A DNA stretch of 64,000 nt from the NCBI GenBank assembly GCA_030770535.1, contig JASVEC010000012.1:62001-126000 (forward strand), read 5' to 3'. The stretch comes from Batkoa obscura (taxonomy: Eukaryota > Entomophthoromycota > Entomophthoromycetes > Entomophthorales > Batkoaceae). How positions within the stretch are numbered: the first letter of the stretch is position 1; the number at the start of each line of letters is the position of its first letter. The notes beneath the pieces were generated by a model, which made no database searches, was not told the origin of the DNA, and saw only the letters and a program-made list of their open reading frames with translations. Shown here piece by piece: positions 45,179 through 57,300 of the stretch. The translations under genes and the position numbers were made by a program.

Positions 45179-47067
45179 GTAAATTCATTTACTTTAATTT
45201 CAGTAAACTAGTCTATTTATAAAAGTTTTAGTATATATGTTACTAATTCATGTTACATGTTTTTTCTAGAAAGTGTACATTTGTTCGGAAATGTTACTAT
45301 CTGTTGTAATAATGTTTATTTGGCTTTTAATAGGCTTTTTAATTTTATCACTAGTACGGGGCTAAATGTTAATTAGTACATTTCCTTATATTATTTATTA
45401 GATCATTAAATTTATTTATAGCTCTGTAACATTACATATTTAACCTAAATATTAAGAGGTCATTCAACGGAATGATCTATAAAGTATGGATGGAAATAAA
45501 TTTGCTTAACTAACTGTTCTATAATAAAGTAGCTATTAAATTATGAGCTTTGAATTATAAGTTCTTGTTTAAACATTTAGTTTATAATAATATGGAACTA
45601 TGATACTTAATTGTCATAAGTTTGCATAACAATATAGAATTTTAACAAAATTGTACGGTAAAAAAGGTATAATAATAACAAGTTGGCTTACAGACTTAAA
45701 TTTAAATTCTATTTGAATAAACTTAATAGAGTACAATAACTTTAAGCAATTCTAAGAATAAAAGCGATCTATAATAAATTTAATAAGACTCAAAATCTTT
45801 AAATTATAAATTGAATGTAAGAATAAATTGAACATACTTTTAAGAGAAACAAAAAATTACTTTTTATGAATAAATATCGAACCATCTATTTGTTTTATTT
45901 CTCTATAAAATAACTTCTTTCTATCCTTCAAAAATTAAAGTTTATGAATATAGTATTATTGCATATATTATGTTACATTGGCTGTTTTTAAAATTCTTTT
46001 ATTGCTTTGGAATTATAGGGTAGTTTATTTAATTAAATTATCATATAGATATCTTTCGTATGTTTTTGTCGTGATATTTATAACATCAACTCTTAATAAT
46101 AAATAGCTTTTGATACTTATGTAAATTTCCAATTTAATTCAAATGATATAGTTTATATAAGGAAATTAATGCTATTTATATCTGTTTAATTAACATTATA
46201 AATAAATTAATGAAAAAACGTTTTCTATAAATATACATTGTTAGTTTCAAAGCTTTCACTTAAGGTTTCTAATATTAACTCTTACAAATTAAAGTATGTG
46301 ATTTAAATTTCATACTATTGGCTTTATTATGTTGTTAAGATCAAGGGTGAATAAAGATTATACAACAAAGAGTAAACTAAGTGGATCCATAGAATAATGT
46401 AATATTTGATTAATATTACAAATACCTACAGCCCTGATTTGATTTCTTATACAAATTGTTTTTATTTAATTAAAAACTAAATTAAATTACCCTAATGTAA
46501 TACATAAGCTATAAAGTGATGTTAAAGACTAACGGTCTAGCCTAGACTAACTTTGCATTTGTACATTTACAATATAAAAAAAGTAATTGAGCTCAAAGCC
46601 TAACCACTATATAATAAGGTATAGTTTCAATAAGGTGATGAAGGGTCAAAAGCCGAATATTGCGAAGATTTAAGCATCATTTACCTTATAAATAGTATTC
46701 AAAAACGTCACATTTAAATATTTAAAAATAAACAATAAAATATGGTGCTCCCCTTCTTATCCGTAAAAGTACCTAACATATAATTATTTTTCAGTGAATA
46801 TACAATAAATACATTTAAACATTTTCGGCAAGTTCTCGGGCTTTTTTACATAGGCTTACTTTGCAATTTAAAAAAATCTTATTCTTGCTTGGCCTGCGTG
46901 GGTATCATTAAAGAAAAAAGGTGAGAAATTAGATTTTAGATCACTCATATTTAAAGCTTAGTTTTTAACATAAATAAATTAGAAATAAAATTCATACTGG
47001 AGAGTATATAAACCTAAAAATTGGACCTAAACATTTAAAAATAATTATTTTGTTTAAATAGTTAATC

Positions 47068-48423
47068 ATGGCTGTAAAATACACATCCGCATTATTTCAA
47101 ATCATTTTGGTGGGTTTCATTTGCTTTTGCTGTCCTGGCATGTTCAATGTATTGAACAGTATCGGTGGCGGTGGTTTGGTAGATGACCCAAATGTATCAA
47201 GAAATGCCAATGTAGCTTTGAATGTTACATTTGCTCTCTTTGGTATCATTGGTGGTGGTATTGTGAACATTGTTGGTTCCAAATGGTCTATAGCGATATC
47301 TGGTCTTGGATATGCTTTTTATTCCGCTTCTTTCCTTATCTTTAGTGCTACAGGTGCTGGATGGGTAGTTATCCTTGCAGGTGCTTTATTAGGTGCATGT
47401 GCTGGTGTGCTTTGGACTGCTCAAGGTAGAATAATGATGTCCTATGCCACCGATGAAGTAAGGGGGAAATATATTTCAATCATTTGGATTATATTCAACT
47501 TGGGTTCTGTTCTCGGTAACATCATTCCATTTTCATTGAATTTCAATTCAGCATCTGGAAAACTTGGAAATGGTACTTATATTGGTTTAATCGTTGTTAT
47601 GCTTGTTGGTTGTGCCATTTCTCTCGGTTTAGCCCCTATTGACAAAGTTGTACGCCATGACGGTTCTTCAGTTAAGGTTACAAAATATGAAAATATTCTA
47701 TCAGAAGCGATTGAAGTACTAAAAGTGTTCTTGAACTGGAAAATGGTAGTATTAGTGCCCCTATTTGTTGCATCGAATTACTTTTATACTTATCAATGGG
47801 ATGTTATGAATTATTTTGTATTCAATCTTCGTACACGCTCATTTAATAATATTTGGTATTGGGCGGCACAAATGGTTGGTGCTTATTGTATGGGAAAGCT
47901 TCTTGATTATCCAAAAATGAAACGATCTTCAAAAGGACTTATCGGACTTGCTGCTTTGACTATTTCATTTACTGCAGTTTGGGGTGGAGCATTGGCCTTT
48001 CAGCTTCAATTTACGGCTGAAAATAACCCATTTAAAGCTTACATTGCTCCTGCAGCAAGTAGTCCCGGAGTCGACTTTACTTCACCAAATTACGGGGGTT
48101 TAATAGTATTGTATTTGTTGTTTGGTTTACTTGATGCCATGTTACAAACCCTTGCGTATTGGATTATGGGATCTTTACACAACGATGCACTTATCCTTAC
48201 TCGTTATGCTGGTTTCTATAAAGGTATTCAATCAGCCGGTGCAGCTGTTGCTTGGGGTGTGTCAACTACTAGTGCAAGCTATTTAACCCAACTAATCATT
48301 TGTTGGGTATTGCTTGAAGTATCTGTCCCTGGAGCATTCCTTGTTGTAAGATCTTTAGAAGATTATGATTCGTCTGAAGTTCCAAAAGAAAGTTTTGATC
48401 ATGAACTTGATTCAAAGTCATAA
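47068..48423 (+). CDS. UNC93-like major-facilitator transporter 1
   Basis: Intronless 451-residue protein with about 11-12 hydrophobic helices. The N terminus carries the fungal UNC93/DUF895 signature FICFCCPGMFNVLNSIGGGG. Other family blocks are GALLGACAGVLWTAQGRIMM, GKYISIIWIIFNLGSVLGN, RSFNNIWYWAAQMVGA, LLFGLLDAMLQTLAYWIMG and ILTRYAGFYKGIQSAGAA. The C-terminal tail is acidic and cytosolic (DYDSSEVPKESFDHE). UNC93-like proteins are plasma-membrane or endosomal members of the MFS clan; the substrate is unknown. The gene is tail-to-tail with a close paralogue. Its codons are richer in G/C than most genes here and it lacks introns, which may reflect high expression or separate origin. Confidence 0.88.
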   Translation: MAVKYTSALFQIILVGFICFCCPGMFNVLNSIGGGGLVDDPNVSRNANVALNVTFALFGIIGGGIVNIVGSKWSIAISGLGYAFYSASFLIFSATGAGWVVILAGALLGACAGVLWTAQGRIMMSYATDEVRGKYISIIWIIFNLGSVLGNIIPFSLNFNSASGKLGNGTYIGLIVVMLVGCAISLGLAPIDKVVRHDGSSVKVTKYENILSEAIEVLKVFLNWKMVVLVPLFVASNYFYTYQWDVMNYFVFNLRTRSFNNIWYWAAQMVGAYCMGKLLDYPKMKRSSKGLIGLAALTISFTAVWGGALAFQLQFTAENNPFKAYIAPAASSPGVDFTSPNYGGLIVLYLLFGLLDAMLQTLAYWIMGSLHNDALILTRYAGFYKGIQSAGAAVAWGVSTTSASYLTQLIICWVLLEVSVPGAFLVVRSLEDYDSSEVPKESFDHELDSKS

Positions 48424-48639
48424 ATATCTTTAACAATAGGTAAATGATAATAAAATCAATTAACTTCGAATTGATATTCACTATTATTAGATATTTCGTA
48501 TTTAAATTTATAACTCAACTTTTATTAGTATAATTGAAAATAAAATTAAAGATCTGGTATAAAAATTGAATTAAAAAACAATAATAAAATTTAAAATGAT
48601 TATTATTAAAAATGATAAGTTAATAGGGATTCAAGTGGC
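48424..48639. other. Spacer between convergent UNC93 genes
   Basis: 216 bp of A/T-rich sequence shared by the two 3' ends. Polyadenylation-type AATAAA words occur on both strands. Confidence 0.5.
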
Positions 48640-49989
48640 TTAAGATTTGGCTTCAAGGTCAATCTCGTTCTTTGCAACTCCAGGTTGATCATCATCACCA
48701 TAATCAGAGATGTTTTTGATGACAAAGAATGCACCTGGTACAGAGATTTCAAGTAATATCCAACAAATAATAAGCTGAACAAGGTAAGAAGCGTTAGAGG
48801 TAGAAATACCCCAGGCAATAGCAGCACCAAAAGATTGAATACCCTTGTAAAAACCAGCATAACGAGTAAGAATTTGAGCATCATTACTGAGAGAACCCAT
48901 AACCCAATAAGAAAGACTTTGAAGCATAGCATCTAATAAACCGTAGAACATGTAAAGAATAAGGGGTCCTCCATATATGGCGTCGGTAAAATCGATACCA
49001 TTATCAACCTTTGATTTATTATCTTTGTATGGATTTTCTTCTTTGGTGAATTTAAGTTGGAAAGCTAAACCTCCGGCCCATACAGCGGTGAAAGCAATGG
49101 TTAAAACAGCAAGCCCATAAAGGCCACGTTTTGAACGAGACATTTTGGGGTTATCAAGAATCTTACCAATGCCATAAGCACCAACCATTTGCATGGCCCA
49201 GTACCAAATGTTGTTGAAGGAGCGAGTACGCTTGTTGAATAAAACGGCATTGTAAAGATCGAATTGATAAGTATAGAACCAATTAGAAGCAAGGAATAAT
49301 GGAAGAAGAGCAAGCATCTTAAAGTCAGTGAAGACTTTTAAGGCACCAACAGCTTCAGAGAGTACATTTTCGTATGGAGTAATTTTGACTGGGGTTCCAT
49401 CTTCACGTACTACTTTACCAATTGGTGCTAAAGCAAGTGAAATGGCACAACCAATAAGCATAACAACGATTAAGCCAATATAAGTACCTTGTGCAAGAGC
49501 ACCAGCTTCTTCATGATAGTTAAGGGCAAATGGGATGATAGAACCAAGTACAGCACCCAAGTTGAAAACAATCCAAAAAGTAGCAATATATTTACCTTTG
49601 TTACTTTCAGTAGCATATGCCATCATAATTTGACCTTGAGCAGCCCAAAGTACACCAGCACATGCACCTAATAAAGCACCTGCAAAAATTACAACGCCAC
49701 CGGATCCAGTTGCGTTGTAAATAAGATAAGAAGCAGAATAGAATGCATAACCAATACCAGAAATAGCCAAAGACCATTTAGTTCCGAGAATGTTTACAAT
49801 ACCTCCACCAATAATACCGAATACAGTGAAAGTGGTATAAATGGCAACGTTGGCGTATTTGGAAGTATTATCATCAACAAGACCACCACCACCAAGACTG
49901 TTTAATACATTGAACATACCAGGGCAGCAGAAACAAATAAAACCAACCAGGATTACCTGGAAGTAAGCAGAAGTATACTTGATTCCCAT
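48640..49989 (-). CDS. UNC93-like major-facilitator transporter 2
   Basis: Intronless 449-residue paralogue of the 47.1-kb gene; most positions are identical by eye from MGIKYTSAYFQVILVGFICF onward. It keeps GACAGVLWAAQGQIMMAYAT, GKYIATFWIVFNLGAVLG, RSFNNIWYWAMQMVGAYG, MFYGLLDAMLQSLSYWVMG and ILTRYAGFYKGIQSFGAA. It differs most in the loop after LKFTKEENPYK, which is shorter than in gene 1, and in the acidic tail (SDYGDDDQPGVAKNEID). The pair arose by inverted duplication and both copies are intact. The start ATG at 49989 is the first in frame and gives the conserved N terminus. Confidence 0.88.
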   Translation of the reverse strand: MGIKYTSAYFQVILVGFICFCCPGMFNVLNSLGGGGLVDDNTSKYANVAIYTTFTVFGIIGGGIVNILGTKWSLAISGIGYAFYSASYLIYNATGSGGVVIFAGALLGACAGVLWAAQGQIMMAYATESNKGKYIATFWIVFNLGAVLGSIIPFALNYHEEAGALAQGTYIGLIVVMLIGCAISLALAPIGKVVREDGTPVKITPYENVLSEAVGALKVFTDFKMLALLPLFLASNWFYTYQFDLYNAVLFNKRTRSFNNIWYWAMQMVGAYGIGKILDNPKMSRSKRGLYGLAVLTIAFTAVWAGGLAFQLKFTKEENPYKDNKSKVDNGIDFTDAIYGGPLILYMFYGLLDAMLQSLSYWVMGSLSNDAQILTRYAGFYKGIQSFGAAIAWGISTSNASYLVQLIICWILLEISVPGAFFVIKNISDYGDDDQPGVAKNEIDLEAKS

Positions 49990-50251
49990 AATTTAAGCGA
50001 ATAAGTTGAAATTCAAAGTTTGTTGGAGTATAAATTGGATAAAGAACTAGAAATAAGTTTTACCAAACTAAAATATAAACTTAGGTATTAATTAAGAAAA
50101 GGATTAGACTTAATCTTAAAAATTGATGAACATAAAAGACTTCCACGGGATATTTATACTCTTCAGTTTTGGAAAACCTTTTTAAACGAAATCAATTAAG
50201 AAAATCAAAATCTTAGGTCAGATGCTTTGTTCCTTCTATTTTATTTCATTT

Positions 50252-50488
50252 TTAACTGGGTGAAAGTGATCTTTGGGGATTTTTACTTCTAACCTTAACC
50301 AAATTTGGAAGTAAAAAATCTGGTGATAGTTTATAATAGAAAAAAGTAGAGAAAGCATTGATGATAGTACTTTTCAAAGCTGAAAGGTAAAGTGAGGGCA
50401 TAAATTTGAAATTAATTTTATAAATATAGAAAATTAAGGTGGAGTGAAGAATAGATACAAAGCTCACAGCAATTGAATATTTAATCAT
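50252..50488 (-). CDS. Doubtful small membrane ORF
   Basis: 78 residues with a hydrophobic start (MIKYSIAVSFVSILHSTLIF), a second weaker hydrophobic stretch and a basic tail (KVRSKNPQRSLSPS). The composition is less biased than the surroundings. No family is recognised and no paralogue is seen, so it may be chance. Confidence 0.22.
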   Translation of the reverse strand: MIKYSIAVSFVSILHSTLIFYIYKINFKFMPSLYLSALKSTIINAFSTFFYYKLSPDFLLPNLVKVRSKNPQRSLSPS

Positions 50489-51820
50489 TTTTGTTTGGCC
50501 GGAAATACGAACAAGGTCGTATTATATTTGACAAAACTATAGCTCGCTCGCTTACTTACAGTTCGAAGGTGACGAATAAGAGTTTTAAATGTAAAAATTA
50601 TTTCAAATACCATAAAGCCTAATTTAAAGTATATTGTTAATATTCCTGAAATATGGATGATACTATAAAATGTATTGCTTACTTGATAAAAGCCTAGAAA
50701 GCGTTAACTGATAATATGATCCAAGTGTGGATAAAAAATGGTAATATGACATTTTGCTCAGCTTAAACAGGTCATTATCGTACCACCCTTAAATAATGTA
50801 ATAAATTGATTGCAAAGAACATGACTATAAAAATGCTTAGAAAAATTAATATGGAATTTTTAAAGTTTATTTATAGAATAATTGCTATAAACTTTGAGAC
50901 AAGATTTAACCATAATCTAAGAATAGAACTGTGATTTCCTATATGGAGCAAATTTGATATTCATTATAAATATCAAAATCACAATATTACCATTTAATGG
51001 AATATAAACGTATGCTACATTTGTGATGGTCTTAAACTTCAGCTTATTACTTTTTAGTTGCATCCTATGTTATTATATATCCGTCCTTAGATTATTACGT
51101 TTAATGCTCATTTCGGTGAATTAAACGCTTTCTATTCTTACTGATTTACTTGTTTATAAGTTATGCCCAACACAAGGTGCGGATTTTATGTATAAACTAA
51201 GTGAAATCTTAGCAAACCATACAAATTGTTTTTACATAAAAATCTATAATAAATTTAATATAAGCATAATAACAAATCTAATATAAAACAAAAATACATT
51301 GATAAAATATTTAAACCTACTATCTTAATCTTATCTTAAAATATCATGTTCTCACGTTATAAGACATCAAGTGGAGGTTCTAGGAGCAAAAATTTCTATA
51401 AGAAAGGGGGTAGAATATAAATTAAATAAAAAGGTTGGAATACCACATGGTTCAGAATTATCCAGGCTGACGCATAGGCAGTATATTGCACTCAAATGAT
51501 AATACAAACTACTTTTTACAGGATTTTTACATTGAAGCTTAATTTGATTACCTGAAAGCATTTCCTATTTTGTAAATATGGCTTTTTTCGGGTTTAATAA
51601 ATTCAAGTTAGAATTTTAATAATAACAACTTGAAATATAACCAATAGTATTTAATGTAATTAAAGCCCTTTATTATTACTTTTGACATTCTAATATCGTT
51701 TTTTATGCTTTTTATCTTAACATCATTAACTTAAAAATCAAAATAAAAGCAAAAATCCATTTAACAGAATACTACAGTTTAGATTTTATTTAGACTCAGG
51801 ACTATATTTGACCTGCTTGT

Positions 51821-51841
51821 CATCAGATGCATCGTCTGATG
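51821..51841. repeat. Perfect 7-bp hairpin
   Basis: CATCAGA and TCTGATG separated by TGCATCG. It is an isolated G/C-richer spot in A/T-rich DNA. No role is evident. Confidence 0.5.
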
Positions 51842-52465
51842 ATCAGTGTCATTGCCATATTACCAAATAAATTCAAAAATGCGAAGGGTTTATACTTTTT
51901 TGGGGTTACCGACTTCATCACCCTTAGATTGGTCTTTACTTATTTGTATGTTTTGATCCAGGTGACATAAATTTTAATTATGGTTTTCAGGAATAGTAGG
52001 GTAAAGGTGATTCAGTGAGTTTAAACGTTGAGTTTTTTTACAGGTATTTTGTTCTTTAAAAAAATATTAGTTAATGGAAAAATGGGGTAATATAATTTTA
52101 AAAATTCTTGAAATTTGTTCACTTAATTTATTCACAATATAGGTCAAAAGCGGAACATCACTCAAAATGTGGCTTAAATACTCCTATTTTAGCTCAAATG
52201 TGTAGTAATGTTTATTCATTTAAGAATAAAAATTAGGCTTTAGCTTTAAAATATGGCAATAGTACAAGTTATTAATTACAAAAATCATAGCTAAATAGTA
52301 TATATGGAACCAAAACAGATTTAATAAAATTTCATTTTAGATTTTTTTTTTAAATTTTGCGGTACTTTTTAATATTTTAATAATCTTACATTGACAGCCT
52401 TAATATATGTTTACCACAGTACTCTATAATATAAAATATAAGATATTACTTTAGAAATTAAGTAG

Positions 52466-52573
52466 ATATGGGGACGTATTTTTGTGTTTAAGAATTTTAC
52501 TAACAATCTTTCCGCTCAAATAGCACTTAAAAAATGGAAAAAGTGATGAAACCAAAAAAAACACCCTCATATC
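52466..52573 (-). mobile_element. MITE-like element, copy 17
   Basis: Inverse full-length copy: AGATATGGGGACGTATTTTT at the left, CAAATAGCACTTAAAAAATG in the core, AACACCCTCATATCT at the right. Confidence 0.8.
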
Positions 52574-52898
52574 TATCATACAAGGTTTTTCATAAACAAA
52601 AATAAAAATCTCAAATTATCTTAAAATGGAATATTTTAGATAAAAGTAATTATTAAAATAGGAAATATAATAATAAATTTGTTTTTTGTTTGATGTTTTT
52701 CATATACTCTTTATTGGCAATCATAGTATAAATTTGTTATTAATTAATCTAAAAAAATAAGCATACTAATTTAACTGATTTTTTACAAACCTGGCTTTTT
52801 AAGATTCTAAATTCATTTAAAAATAACAGATCAAAATTGAATTAAATATTAATTTGTTTAGGTTTTGGGCTATAAAAAATATAGACAGTTATATATAT

Positions 52899-53008
52899 AT
52901 ATGGGGGTGTTTTTTTTTGGCATTATTATTTTTTCCATTTTTTAAGCGCTATTTGGGTGGAAAGATTGTTAGTAAAATTTTTAAACACAAAAATGCATCC
53001 CCATATAT
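52899..53008 (+). mobile_element. MITE-like element, copy 18
   Basis: Forward copy inserted in a TATATA stretch: ATATGGGGGTGT at the left, core AAGCGCTATTTGGGTGG, right end ATGCATCCCCATATAT. ATATAT occurs on both flanks. Confidence 0.8.
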
Positions 53009-53324
53009 ATATTAATATGGTACTTGGGTACATAAAATATTTTAAGCATTTATTTTAAAATAAAAGTTCTTTAACATTGAATACTACTATAAAATCAAAT
53101 TTGTTTATAATAAAATGTCAAATTATTTTATGAAAGTTATAAAGTCTAAATACATTATTTTCATTTATGGTTTACTACTTTTACAAAAACAAAGTGAATT
53201 TTCTAAAAAATTTTCTGCCATTTGGTTGAAGATAAATTTACGCATTTTTATGTAAGATGAGCAAGTTTAAAAGCTGAGTTAAAATTAAAAATAAAATTTT
53301 CCAATTCGCTTTTTTTGTCCATTT

Positions 53325-53450
53325 CTTGTAGCATAAAATTTCAAAAAAACTGCTAAGCAAAACCGGACAAAAAACGTTTCAACATGAGTTTTTCTAAAAT
53401 CAAACAAAAAAGCAAAAATTTTGTAACACTTGGTGCTTAATTTGCAAATT
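53325..53450 (+). repeat. Degenerate dispersed repeat R3, copy 3
   Basis: CTTGTAGCATAAAATTTC, then GGACAAAAAACGTTTCAAC, then AAAATCAAACAAAAAAGC and GGTGCTTAA; the same word order as 26555-26690. Confidence 0.35.
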
Positions 53451-54383
53451 TACAAAAAATTAAATTGGACAAATTTGAATTGAGCTTTTAAACCAACCTA
53501 AGTGCAAATAATTTAGCTTTGAGTTTGTACAAAAAATACGTAAATTTTTTTCAAGCAAATGGTAAAATCTTTATTAAAAATGTCCACTTTTTTTGAAAAT
53601 GTGTGTAAACCATAGGTAAAATAAGGTATTTAAGTTTTATCCATGAATAAAATAACAGTGGAACAAAGATGAATTACTAATATTGTTTGTTTCTAAAGAT
53701 ATATTTTTTAAAATGGTTTTTAAATCAACAGTAAGTTTTTTATTACGCTAGTTAGTGAAATATTTTTACTTGCTTATTGTATTTCTCATACTGTCCTTTA
53801 TTAAATTAATGATTTTATTTTCATATCGTTTTATATTACTTTTTTTATACTGTAGACTTGAAACAAGGTTAACACATTGCTATATCTAAATAATTTCAAT
53901 TTAATAAAATTTAAGTTTATTTACATTGACCAAGCTATAAAAGAAATAAAACCAAATAATAACCTTAGTATTAGATATTAATATTTGTTTTTCTACAAAA
54001 TGTTACACTAGTGGCTCTGTTAATTTTCAATTTTGTTAAAAGTATTTTTAAAATAGTTGATCTATAGTTTTATTTTTTTCAACAACATTGTACTTTTGAA
54101 ATCTTTTATAATGCCATTGAAATATATAAAATTCATATCATTTTGGTTTGGTTTGAGCTGTACTGTTTTATTATTTAGAATGATCAAACAATAACAAAGT
54201 ACAAATTTCATACCAAAATCATTATTAATTTGCAAATATTTTATAGTGAAAAGTTGAAATGAATATGAGTATAATAGTACCTGAATTAATTTTTTTATAA
54301 TATCGGGCCTATTTTCATGTTTTTTAAAATTAAATGTAGTTTGTAAAAATTTATTAAATAATAAGCTAAGTATATAGCTGAAT

Positions 54384-57300
54384 TTAAAAGTAAGCTACAA
54401 GAGCAAGGTCGACATCTTTATCGGTAATAGCCAACTCTTTTACTGCTTGTTTAGATTTGGTAGTTAGTGCTGGCTGTTTGTTCCCCCTTGGTTCTAACGC
54501 TAATGAATTATTGTAATATTTATCTTCATCCCAGATTTCATTCGCTCTTTTAAGCCAAGCTTTAATTCGTATTTGTAACTCTTTAACTTCAATTATGTTA
54601 TAGGGTACTTGGAATTTTTGTATCTCTTGGACAATTGAAACGGTTCTAGCGTATTTTGCAAAATTCACCAACTTAAATCTGTCATCTCCACCTTCTTGGA
54701 AAGCTGAATTTCCTTCATCTGTAAATGTTAAATCAGTAAGATAAATACCCAAAAATGGTAAACAAGGCGGTAAAGTGGTTTTCAATACGTTTCTATACTC
54801 AGCATAGTTTTTGCTATGATCTGTGGCTTTCCGCAACTGATCAAATGTTTGTTGGAACTTAGGTGGAAGTATTGCCCAAGTTCTTTTCAACCTAGCAATC
54901 ATGGATGAGTTTAAGGCACCAACAATAGGTATTAAAGAGTTATAATTTTTCAATATTAAAAGATTTTCTCCTACTCTGATGAAATATTTGACTATATTAC
55001 ATCTCTTTTTGACGTCTGGCTCTTTCAAAATACAATCACATATAAGCGAAGTAATTTCATTGGTAGTATCGGTCATCATCCGAACATATTTAACCGAAGG
55101 CGAGTCTTTTTTGGAAAATTCAAGTCCAATAAGTTCATGTGGTAAAATACCACAAAAAGATTTACAATCCATTATTGTTAACTGTCTAGCTACTTCCATC
55201 GGATCCAAGTCTGTAATTCGAAAAGGTAAGGTTGTAAGTAAAGATTTAACTATACCTTTTCCAATATTGGGTAATGGTGGTGGAATATTAGGAAGCTTTG
55301 CTAGTGCTGAAGCTTTCTTTAATTCCATTGATTTTGAAATAGCCAATTTGGAAGATTCATTTTCTTGCTTATACGATTCTAACAAGCTTTCACAGTTCTT
55401 TAAAAGCCTTGTGGCAACTGAAGGCATGCACTCCATAATTGGACCACCAACAAAAACCATTAACCTTTCCAATATTGGTCCATCATCTTTGATATAAAAA
55501 TATGACTCAAGCCAGATTTTCAAAACGTTATTAACCCTTATTTTAACAGCGGTTTGTTTATGTGTTCTCCAAATATCAAGGCATTGTTCATTTATTCCCT
55601 CAGGTGGTTTAATTAGATATCTTTCAATTAGGTGATCAAGGAATACTGGAGGTTTACAGAAAGCTCTAAAGGTTAATAGGAATGTCTCAATAAACGTTGA
55701 ATCAATAGAGCTATCATGCAAAGTAAGCTTTTCGACAAGCGCTTTAATCGTGGCGTAAATCAACATTCCATCTTTGTATTTCACTTCTTCATCTGTATAA
55801 TCATAACCTAGGAAATCCAATTCCCTTATATCAATGCCGTTTACTATTAGTGATGACCTCCTTTTATCAGTTTTTGATGTAACAGTCTTTTCAGAACTAT
55901 CCATATTTAAAGTTGAAGCAACATTACTGTCTGTTGTCATCAAGCTTTTATTACTTTTTCTAGATGCGACAGCTGCGGTAGCTTTAGCTGCAGCAATAGC
56001 GTGGACATTGCTCCCTCCCATGACACTGGACGCAGACCCTCTTCTAGAGCTATTTCCAGATTTAGTGCCAATATCTATCGATCCCTTCCTCGAGGTTGAT
56101 GGTGAAGATTTTCTTGAGTTTCCTTGACTGGCATCATTATTGGATCCTCCGCTTCGACCTGATAAGATTGAAGAATTGGAGCCTCTCCTTGGTCCAGATT
56201 TTCTACCATTTTGATTCTGATTAGCTCTGTTAAGGTAGTATGGGTTGGGGGGTATGGGCTCGCCAGCCATAAATTCAGCTCCATGAGGTGCAATATATGT
56301 CAATCTTAAATTTTTATTTTTTGTTTTATTAAAGATGCCAGTAATAGCATAAATAGTTGTTAATTTCCTTTTAGTTAAATTAACTGTATTGACTGATGGT
56401 CTACGATCATCAGAAATTGTCTGCTCCGTTAAATTAACCACATCAACCGATTTCCTCATATCTGGAGAGTTACCTAGACTGTTTTTGACACGAGTATTTT
56501 GAACACTATCTTCTTGTGCTAAAACAGTGTGTGCTGTAGACGCGAACTCATCATCCGATTCAGCTGCTAACGCAAGCTTTTGAACAACTGGCTTTGATCC
56601 AACTTCTTCTCCCTCAACATAAGCATCTCTTTCATCCTCTTTTGGACTTTTGGATGATTCCGATTTTTGACTTCCTTTTAATGATGATGCTTCAATTTTA
56701 TTGTCATTTAATTCAATCGGCAAATTTTCACCCTCAATTTCAACATCAATTTTTGATATATCAATTTCTTCATTTCCAGCTAATTCATTAGCATCACTTT
56801 CATTTTCATTTTGAGAAGGGCTTTCAGTGTCATCGATATTAGACTCAATTGTAGTTTCACTTACAGTGGAGTTATTTGCTTCATTATCTGAATCGTTTTT
56901 TGGTGATGTACTCAATATACTTAAGGTTGGTGATCTGGATGGTGGTCCAGGTAAATAAAAATTTGGATAGTTAGTTTCAAGATCAAAATCATTCAATAAC
57001 GTAACGGATATACGTTTCGGATTTATGATAAACTCATTTTGTTCCTGGTTTACTCTTATAGGAGAATCTTCTTTGCCTAAGCTTATGCTCGATGTAGGGT
57101 TGTCCGATTTTAACTCCTCTGAGGCTAGCTTGCTTCCACCTTGTTCTTCCTCTGAATAGTCAGAATCGTCTGAACCAATAGTATTCGAAGTGATAGATGT
57201 CGAACTATTTTTTATAAATAAATCGACGGAGCTTTCACTATAGTTTTCACTAGTTAGCTCTTGAGTTTTTAAACTACTATCTTTATCTATATTTGGACTA

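Larger units (their letters stand above)
43608..47067. other. 3.4-kb gene desert with repeats
   Basis: Holds a MITE remnant, the inverted R2 pair, MITE copy 15 and two related short segments ending in AGACATCC. From about 45200 to 47060 I see no gene, RNA or repeat. The last few hundred bases must contain the promoter of the first UNC93-like gene. Confidence 0.5.
49990..54383. other. 4.4-kb gene-poor region
   Basis: Contains a doubtful small membrane ORF, a hairpin at 51821-51841, MITE copies 17 and 18, and repeat R3 copy 3. Otherwise I see no gene or RNA. Confidence 0.5.

Noticed and set aside
51367-51561. 64-codon minus-strand frame
   Set aside because: Irregular composition, no membrane or domain pattern, and no conserved neighbour; likely chance.
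408-53008. CRISPR-like array from the repeated 100-bp sequence
   Set aside because: The copies are dispersed, in both orientations, with terminal inverted repeats and irregular spacing in a eukaryotic genome.
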